Of a stretch of DNA of 6,446 bases, positions 1 to 5,048 are shown in pieces (position 1 is the stretch's first letter; each line of letters starts with the position of its first letter). The stretch is from Actinomycetes bacterium (GTDB taxonomy: Bacteria > Actinomycetota > Actinomycetes > Mycobacteriales > Micromonosporaceae), in assembly GCA_023402505.1 (NCBI GenBank), contig JAEYGD010000201.1, forward strand, positions 1-6,446, read 5' to 3'. The translations under genes and the position numbers were made by a program. The notes beneath the pieces were generated by a model that did no database searches, was not told the origin of the DNA, and worked only from the letters and a program-made list of their open reading frames with translations.

Positions 1-348
1 GTATCCGGCGAGGTCGAACCGCGCCAGCGCGTCGCCCAGGCAGGTGACGACGTCGTACGTGCGTCCCAGGTCAAGCCGCGGCAGGGTCGCCTCGTGGACG
101 GTCGTCGCCGGCAGCGCCCGGCGGACCGCGACCGCCGGATCGACGGCCACCCCTTCGGCGACCGGGAAGTGCGGGACCAGGTGACGCAGGTGCTCTCCCG
201 CGCCGCACGCCACGTCGAGCAGCGACGCGGCGCCCGGGTGGCGGTTGCGGACGACGCGCAGCACCGCCTGCGCCTCCGCGGCGTGGTCGCGGCGGTCGTC
301 ACCGGCGACGGGTTCGTCGAATGTGGACTCTGCTGCCTCGACGGGCAT
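1..348 (-). CDS. SAM-dependent methyltransferase, TylM1/DesVI-like (probable aminosugar N-methyltransferase), 3' end cut off by window
   Basis: The first 116 residues of a class I SAM-dependent methyltransferase are present; the rest runs off the left edge. Glycine-rich motif I is clear at residues 43-50 (LLDVACGA), continuing G-EHLRH. It follows a helix ending RNRHPGAAS. Together with TYDVVTCLGDAL at 97-108, this matches the layout of TylM1/DesVI-type enzymes that N-methylate TDP-amino-deoxysugars. I infer a sugar N-methyltransferase, cytosolic, serving a glycosylated product; another small-molecule methyltransferase is possible. The ATG at 348 has GGAGG five bases upstream. Oddities: the usual acidic ribose-binding residue after motif I (GLE/GLD) appears as Ala68 in GVAVD, the SxDML segment seems about two residues short, and the GDM motif reads EAT. 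Phe10 may stand where relatives carry Tyr. The gene lies 138 bp downstream of the condensation gene, on the same strand. Confidence 0.8.
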   Translation of the reverse strand, partial: MPVEAAESTFDEPVAGDDRRDHAAEAQAVLRVVRNRHPGAASLLDVACGAGEHLRHLVPHFPVAEGVAVDPAVAVRRALPATTVHEATLPRLDLGRTYDVVTCLGDALARFDLAGY

Positions 349-353
349 GGGCA

Positions 354-358
354 CCTCC
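354..358 (-). promoter_or_regulatory. Ribosome binding site of the methyltransferase gene
   Basis: On the minus strand this reads GGAGG, five bases before the ATG at 348. It is a full anti-Shine-Dalgarno match and fixes the methyltransferase start. It also suggests that this gene can be translated independently of the upstream genes. Confidence 0.8.
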
Positions 359-442
359 GGGGTCGTGGCGATCGGCCTCGACGCCGCTCGTCGCGGCGGC
401 CGGCCGGTCCTGGTCGTCCTCTCCGCCCTGGGGGCGGGTTTC

Positions 443-459
443 GTCCGGCGGCGCCGGAC
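443..459 (-). terminator. Short GC hairpin after the condensation gene, possible weak terminator
   Basis: GTCCGGC and GCCGGAC form a perfect seven-base-pair stem around a three-base loop. It starts 28 bases past the condensation gene stop. On the minus strand it is followed by GAAACCC and no T-run, so it is not a canonical intrinsic terminator. Actinomycete terminators often lack T-runs, so partial termination, transcript stabilisation or chance in GC-rich DNA are all possible. Confidence 0.3.
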
Positions 460-486
460 AGGTGTCGGGGGCGCGCGGCGGCACGG

Positions 487-1884
487 CTACGCCGGCAGCG
501 CCCGGTCGAGGGTGTCGCGGTAGCTCGCCACCAACCCGGTGACCGTCTCCGCCTGGAACTGGCCGCGGCCGTACCCGACGCTGCCGACGATGCCGCCCCC
601 GGCGTCGAACTCGACGGCCCACAGCGCCCCGTCCGGGATCTGCGAGCCCACCGGCTGCGAGCGCAGCCGGCGGCGGATCGCCCGGTACCCGAGGTCGCCG
701 ACCAGTTCGCCGCGCGCCGTGAACGGCGACTGGACCAGTTGGAACACGCAGGCGGCGTGCTCCTCGCCGGCCGCGTCGGCCATCAGGTCGGGCGCCACGC
801 CCAGCAGGTCGACGAAGGGGATCTCGTGCCGGTAGGCCTCGATACAGGCCACCCGGACCCGGTCGACCAGATCGTCGAAGCCGCTGGCCGTGCCGGCGTC
901 GACCCGGATCGGCAGCAGGTTGAAGAAGGAACCCACCATGTCCGTCGTCCAGGCCGGGCGGCGGCCGGGGGTGAAGGTGGGCAGCACCACGTCGGCCCGT
1001 CCGGTCGCCGCCGCGAGCTGCCGCACGTACGCGGCGGCCAGCACCATGAACGGGGTGCTGCGCCGGGCCCGCGCGTACGCCCGCACGCGGCGGCCCAGGT
1101 CGTCGTCGTAGCGGAACCGGTACCACGAGGTCGCGTCCGGGCGCTGGTCCCGGCGGGGCCGGTCCATCCGGACCGGCGTCACCGCGGCCCCCCGCAGCCG
1201 GCCCTGCCAGTACCGGCGGGCGGCGGCGAAGGCCGGCGACGCCGCGGTGTCGCGCTGCCACCGCACGTACTCCCGGTACTGGCGCACCGGCGGCAGGTCG
1301 GGTCGGCGACCGGTGTGCCGTGCGGCGTAGCAGAGCGCGAGGTCACGCAGCACCACCTGGATCGACCAGCCGTCGACCGCCGTGTGGTGGGCGGCGAGCA
1401 CCAGGACCGCGTCGTCGGTGGCGAAGCGCACGAGCCGGGCGCGCAGCGACGGGCGGTCGTCGATCGGCAGCAGGCCGGCCTCCACGTCGTTGAGCACCGT
1501 CTCCGCCCACCCGTCACGCTCGGCGGGCCCGACGTCGGCGGTCTCGACGTCGAGGCGGACGGCGTCCGGGGGTCGCACCCGCTGGTGTGTCGTGCCCGGA
1601 TCCCGCACGATCGAGGTACGCAGGGACTCGTGCCGTTCGACCACGTCGCCGAGCGCCGCCCGCAGCAGCCCGACGTCGAGCGGTCCACTGATCCGCCAGC
1701 CACCGACGATGGTGTACCGGGGGCCGAACGGGCCGGCGTCGTCGCCGCTGTCGACCATGCGGAGGAACTCCTGCTGCCGGGACAGCGGGAAGGACTGTGC
1801 CGGCGGCGGCTCCGGTCGCGTCCCGCTCACGTCCTGCGGCAGCGTCCAGAGGGACGCCGCCGCACGGCGGTCATCCGGCGACAT
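487..1884 (-). CDS. sgcC5-like: Stand-alone NRPS condensation enzyme (SgcC5-like), joins carrier-bound beta-amino acid to a core acceptor
   Basis: This 465-residue protein is a single condensation domain with no adenylation or carrier domain. Motifs in order: C1 FPLSRQQEFLRM at 32-43, C2 RHESLRTSI at 84-92, the catalytic HHxxxDG motif as HHTAVDG at 166-172 (second His167 as general base, Asp171 structural), C5-like VGSFFNLLPIR at 317-327, and C6-like YRHEIPF at 351-357. All key residues are present, so it should be active. Free-standing members such as SgcC5 transfer a carrier-bound beta-tyrosine to an enediyne-core alcohol, forming an ester; other members form amides. The context (aminomutase, adenylation enzyme, halogenase just upstream) supports that role here; the acceptor is unknown. 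The chosen ATG overlaps the halogenase 3' end by 14 bp and lacks a strong ribosome site, implying translational coupling. A GTG at codon 19 is an alternative start; either keeps the domain intact. Confidence 0.9.
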   Translation of the reverse strand: MSPDDRRAAASLWTLPQDVSGTRPEPPPAQSFPLSRQQEFLRMVDSGDDAGPFGPRYTIVGGWRISGPLDVGLLRAALGDVVERHESLRTSIVRDPGTTHQRVRPPDAVRLDVETADVGPAERDGWAETVLNDVEAGLLPIDDRPSLRARLVRFATDDAVLVLAAHHTAVDGWSIQVVLRDLALCYAARHTGRRPDLPPVRQYREYVRWQRDTAASPAFAAARRYWQGRLRGAAVTPVRMDRPRRDQRPDATSWYRFRYDDDLGRRVRAYARARRSTPFMVLAAAYVRQLAAATGRADVVLPTFTPGRRPAWTTDMVGSFFNLLPIRVDAGTASGFDDLVDRVRVACIEAYRHEIPFVDLLGVAPDLMADAAGEEHAACVFQLVQSPFTARGELVGDLGYRAIRRRLRSQPVGSQIPDGALWAVEFDAGGGIVGSVGYGRGQFQAETVTGLVASYRDTLDRALPA

Positions 1885-3391
1885 GCCCGGCGCCGCTCGT
1901 CGGTTCCGCCGGGCGGCGCCACCGCATGCCGTCCTCGGAGGGGACCAGCCCGTCCGGGCGGATCGGGTGCTGCTCGTCGATGTTGCCGCCCAGGGCCGCC
2001 TGCGTCTGCACGCGGACGCCCTCCTTGAGCACCTCCCGCAGCATCGCCGCGCCGAGCAGGTCGCGGTCCTCGCCCGCCTGGGCGACCGGCTCCTGGACGG
2101 CGTCGGCGAGCTGCCGGAACGCCGGTTCCCGGCGCCGCACGTAGGTCTCGGCGTCGACCAGTGCCCGCTCCTGCGAGCCGGCGCCGCCGACGAGCTGCAC
2201 GAACGCCGCCACGGCATCGGCGACGCCGTCGTCGGTGAGGTGCTTGGCGGTCCAGAAGTAGGACTCCTCATCCTGCTGCATGTCGTAAAAGGCGACCAGG
2301 AAGTCGTGGAAGAGCGCGTACTCGCGGCGGTAGCGGGCCTCGAACTCGGCGCGGACGGTGGCCTCGTCGAGTTCCCCGGCGAGACAGGTGTTGACGCAGC
2401 GGGCGGCGAGCAGCGCGCTGAAGGTCGCCAGGTGCACCCCGGAGGAGAAGACCGGGTCGATGAAGCAGGCGGCGTCGCCGACCAGGAGCATTCCCGGCCG
2501 GGTGAAGGTGTCGTGGATGTAGGAGTAGTCCTTGCGGACCCGGATCTCCCCGTACGGTCCACTCCGCACCCGGGTGGCGTCGGCGAGGTAGTCGGCGATC
2601 ATCGGGCACTCGGCGATGAGCTGCCGCAGCACCGTCTCCCGGTCGCCGTCGCGGATCCGGTCCAGGGCCTCCGGCCGCAGCACGGCGCCGACGCTGGTGA
2701 GCGTGTCGCTGAGCGGGATGTACCAGAACCAGCCGTTGGGGAAGGCGACGGCGAGGATGTTGCCGCGGTTGGGTTCCGGCAGCCGCTTGCCGCCCTCGAA
2801 GTAGCCGAAGAGCGCGAGGTTGCGGAAGAAGTCGGAGTAGTGCCGGTCGCCGCCGATGCGCCGGTGGATGCGGCTGCGGTGGCCGGAGGCGTCCACGACG
2901 AAGCGGGCGCGCAGCTCGCGCCGGGTGCCGCCCTCGTCGTCGAAGCGGACTCCGCAGACCCGGTCCCCTTCGGTCAGGACGTCCACGACGGCGCACTGCT
3001 CGCGAACCGTGACGCCCTTGCGCCGTGCGTTGTCGAGCAGGATCTGGTCGAACTTCATCCGCTCGACCTGGTACGCGGTGGCGCCGTCGCTGGCGAACTT
3101 CGACGAGATCGCGAACGCGAACGTCCAGGGCTCGGGGTTGCGGCCCCACCGGAAGGTGCCGCCCCGCTTGACCGGGAATCCGGCGCGGGCGAGTTCGTCG
3201 GCGACGCCGGTCAGCCGGCAGATGCCGTGGACCGTGGCGGGCAGCAGCGACTCCCCGATCTGGTACCGCGGGAACTTCTCCTTCTCCAGCAGCAGGACCC
3301 GGTGCCCCTGCATCGCGACCAGCGTCGCGGCCGTGGAGCCGGCCGGGCCGCCGCCGACCACGATGAGGTCGTAGTCGTATCCGTCGTTCAC
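1871..3391 (-). CDS. sgcC3-like: Flavin-dependent phenolic halogenase acting on carrier-bound (beta-)tyrosine (SgcC3-like)
   Basis: This 506-residue FADH2-dependent halogenase has an N-terminal FAD-binding GGGPAGS at 13-19, the halogenase signature WFWYIP at 221-226, and a second FAD motif GDAACFIDPVFSSG at 305-318. Lys75 in FPVKRGG sits in the region that carries the catalytic lysine of phenol/pyrrole halogenases acting on carrier-bound substrates (SgcC3, PltA type). The signature separates it from plain flavin monooxygenases. By family knowledge it oxidises chloride to a lysine-bound halogenating species and chlorinates a tyrosine ring ortho to the hydroxyl; chlorine on tethered beta-tyrosine is the inferred product. 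It needs FADH2 from a flavin reductase not seen here. The GTG start gives VNDGYDYDLIVVGGG at the usual distance and has GGAGG seven bases upstream. It lies 37 bp after the aminomutase and overlaps the condensation gene by 14 bp. The C-terminal region from about 325 is not assignable from motifs. Confidence 0.93.
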   Translation of the reverse strand: MNDGYDYDLIVVGGGPAGSTAATLVAMQGHRVLLLEKEKFPRYQIGESLLPATVHGICRLTGVADELARAGFPVKRGGTFRWGRNPEPWTFAFAISSKFASDGATAYQVERMKFDQILLDNARRKGVTVREQCAVVDVLTEGDRVCGVRFDDEGGTRRELRARFVVDASGHRSRIHRRIGGDRHYSDFFRNLALFGYFEGGKRLPEPNRGNILAVAFPNGWFWYIPLSDTLTSVGAVLRPEALDRIRDGDRETVLRQLIAECPMIADYLADATRVRSGPYGEIRVRKDYSYIHDTFTRPGMLLVGDAACFIDPVFSSGVHLATFSALLAARCVNTCLAGELDEATVRAEFEARYRREYALFHDFLVAFYDMQQDEESYFWTAKHLTDDGVADAVAAFVQLVGGAGSQERALVDAETYVRRREPAFRQLADAVQEPVAQAGEDRDLLGAAMLREVLKEGVRVQTQAALGGNIDEQHPIRPDGLVPSEDGMRWRRPAEPTSGAGHVAG

Positions 3392-3398
3392 GTCATGT

Positions 3399-3403
3399 CC
3401 TCC
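3399..3403 (-). promoter_or_regulatory. Ribosome binding site deciding the GTG start of the halogenase
   Basis: The minus strand reads GGAGG, then seven bases, then GTG at 3391. The same stretch contains an ATG only two bases after GGAGG. That ATG opens a two-codon frame ending in TGA at 3388-3390, so it cannot start the halogenase. The spacing and protein alignment both favour GTG. Confidence 0.8.
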
Positions 3404-3428
3404 AGGGTTTCGGGCTGTGGTTCGCCGG

Positions 3429-5048
3429 TCAGCGCAGGACCACGCCGGCACGCCCGACGGCGTCGAGCAGGTCCGCCCGGGCGAGTGCCGCCGCCACCGC
3501 GGCGATGTCGTCGGCCATGTACCGGTCGCGGTGCAGGGTGGGCGCGATGGACCGGGTGAGGTCGTACGCCGCCCGCCCGGCCGGGCTCAGCTGCGCGTAC
3601 CGGCCGGACACGTCGACCGCCTGCGCCGCCGCCAGCAGTTCCACGGCCAGGATCGTGTCGTTGTTGGTCAGCAGCCGGCGCGCGTTCCGCGCGGCGATCA
3701 GGCCCATGCTGACGATGTCCTGGTTGTCGCCGTTGGAGGGGATGCTGTGGATGCTGGCCGGCCCGATCGTGCGGTTCTCCGCGACCAGGGCCGTCGCCGG
3801 GTACTGGGCGCCGGCGAAGCCGCTGTTGAGGCCGGGCTCGGTCATCACCAGGAACTCCGGCAGCCCGTAGCTGAGGTGGCGGTTGAGCAGGCGGTTCGTG
3901 CGGCGTTCGGAGAGCACACCGAGCTGGGTCAGGGCGATGGTCACGTAGTCCATCACGAAGGCGACCGGCTGGCCGTGGAAGTTCGCGCCGTGGAACACCT
4001 CGCCGTCGCCGAAGAACAGCGGGTTGTCGTTGGCGGAGTTCAGTTCGGTCTCGACGGTGGCCCGGGCGTGGGCGAGGGTGTCCCGCACCGCGCCCAGCAC
4101 CTGCGGCACCGCCCGCAGCGAGTACGCCTTCTGCAGGTAGATGTCCGTCCGTTGCACCGCCTCGTCGTGCCGCCACTGTTCGGCCAGCCGCTGGCGCAGG
4201 CTGGTGTGGGAGACGGTCAGTTCGCTGCCACCCATCAGCGCCCGCATGTTGGCGGCGGAGTCGATCTGCCCCGGGTGCGGCCGGGCGAGGTCGTGCCCCT
4301 CGGCGAGGAACGGGGCGGTCGATCCCCGCAGCGTCTCGATGACCAGCGCGGCGACGATCTCGGCCTGGCGGACCTGCTCGGTCGCGCGTCCGACCACCAG
4401 GGCACCGAGACCGGTCATCGCCGAGGTGCCGTTGATCAGCGCGAGGCCCTCCTTGAACCGCAGCTCCATCGGCACGATGTCGTGTTCGCGCAGCACCTCT
4501 CCCGCCGGGACGGGCTGCCCGTCGCGCAGGACGTAGCCCTCGCCGAGCACGGTGCTGGCGATGTGGGACAGGGGCGCGAGGTCGCCGCTGGCGCCCAGCG
4601 ACCCCATCTCCGGGATCGCCGGGGTGACGCCGAGGTTCAGGTACAGCTCGAGCCGGGTGATCAGCTCGGGGCGCACCGCGGAGTAGCCCTTGGCGAGGGC
4701 GTTGAGCCGGGCGGCGAGGATCGCTCGCGCCTCCACCTCGGAGAAGCACGGCCCCACTCCGGCGCTGTGGCTGCGGACCAGGTTGGTCTGGAGTTCGACC
4801 TCCTTGCACCGATCGACCAGCATGTAGATCATCTCGCCGTAGCCGGTGGTCACGCCGTACACCGGGATGCCCTGCCGGACGATGTCCTCGAAGCGCTGGC
4901 GGCTGTCCGCCGCCCGGGCCAGCGATCCCGCCGGAACCACGCAGGGCGCGTCCTGCTCGGCCACCCGTCGCAGCCCGGCGATCGTGAGCCCGGCGCCGTC
5001 GAGGACCACCGGCTTCGCGCGGCTGTCAATGTGAGCCATGCTCTTCAT
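3429..5048 (-). CDS. sgcC4-like: MIO-dependent L-tyrosine 2,3-aminomutase making beta-tyrosine (SgcC4-like)
   Basis: This 539-residue member of the aromatic ammonia-lyase/aminomutase family uses the self-formed MIO electrophile, made from Ala153-Ser154-Gly155 in GSLGASGDLAPLS. Catalytic Tyr64 lies in VYGVTTGYGEMIYM, and His94 in VRSHSAGVG and Tyr416 in GAQYPATALVAEN match, from memory, SgcC4 residues Tyr63, His93 and Tyr415. The last two contact the substrate phenol. Asn-rich NSANDNPLFF (337-346), HGANFHGQP (353-361) and the ENR segment complete the active site. The GYGEMIYM segment resembles aminomutases more than histidine lyases. By analogy it converts L-tyrosine to beta-tyrosine in the cytosol, the committed step of the side chain. 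The stereochemistry, and whether it prefers tyrosine over a tyrosine analogue, cannot be read here. The start is uncertain: ATG 5048 gives the usual 539-residue length, ATG 5039 gives 536; neither has a good ribosome site. The start overlaps the adenylation gene, so translation is probably coupled. Confidence 0.93.
   Translation of the reverse strand: MKSMAHIDSRAKPVVLDGAGLTIAGLRRVAEQDAPCVVPAGSLARAADSRQRFEDIVRQGIPVYGVTTGYGEMIYMLVDRCKEVELQTNLVRSHSAGVGPCFSEVEARAILAARLNALAKGYSAVRPELITRLELYLNLGVTPAIPEMGSLGASGDLAPLSHIASTVLGEGYVLRDGQPVPAGEVLREHDIVPMELRFKEGLALINGTSAMTGLGALVVGRATEQVRQAEIVAALVIETLRGSTAPFLAEGHDLARPHPGQIDSAANMRALMGGSELTVSHTSLRQRLAEQWRHDEAVQRTDIYLQKAYSLRAVPQVLGAVRDTLAHARATVETELNSANDNPLFFGDGEVFHGANFHGQPVAFVMDYVTIALTQLGVLSERRTNRLLNRHLSYGLPEFLVMTEPGLNSGFAGAQYPATALVAENRTIGPASIHSIPSNGDNQDIVSMGLIAARNARRLLTNNDTILAVELLAAAQAVDVSGRYAQLSPAGRAAYDLTRSIAPTLHRDRYMADDIAAVAAALARADLLDAVGRAGVVLR

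Larger units (their letters stand above)
349..486 (-). other. Intergenic gap between the condensation and methyltransferase genes
   Basis: This 138-bp stretch separates the stop of the condensation gene from the start of the methyltransferase. It is the only sizeable non-coding gap in the window. It holds the hairpin at 443-459 and the ribosome site at 354-358. I saw no convincing -35/-10 promoter pair, and no small gene with its own ribosome site. A promoter without a recognisable consensus cannot be excluded. Confidence 0.6.

Noticed and set aside
299..1261. A 320-codon minus-strand frame crossing the gap between the condensation and methyltransferase genes
   Set aside because: It is an out-of-frame shadow of the condensation gene; its product is Arg/Pro/Gly-rich and has no motif.
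94..2028. A 644-codon open frame on the plus strand
   Set aside because: It lies antisense to the methyltransferase and condensation genes, its product is Arg/Gly/Pro/Ala-rich without motifs, and stop-free antisense frames are expected in DNA this GC-rich.
2284..2290. TAA on the plus strand as a possible rare TTA (bldA) codon in the halogenase
   Set aside because: In the gene's frame it reads TTT-TAC (Phe-Tyr), so no TTA codon results, and I saw none elsewhere in the five genes.
1885..2562. Upstream extension of the condensation frame to a 691-residue protein
   Set aside because: The extra 226 residues overlap the halogenase in another frame and are Ser/Arg/Thr/Pro-rich without domain character.
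3392..3451. Earlier ATG at 3451 for the halogenase
   Set aside because: It would add 20 residues overlapping the aminomutase 3' end. The GTG at 3391 has a better ribosome site and matches the usual family N-terminus.
1382..3559. A 725-codon open frame on the plus strand
   Set aside because: It is antisense to the condensation and halogenase genes, which carry clear family motifs; the product has biased composition and no recognisable domain.
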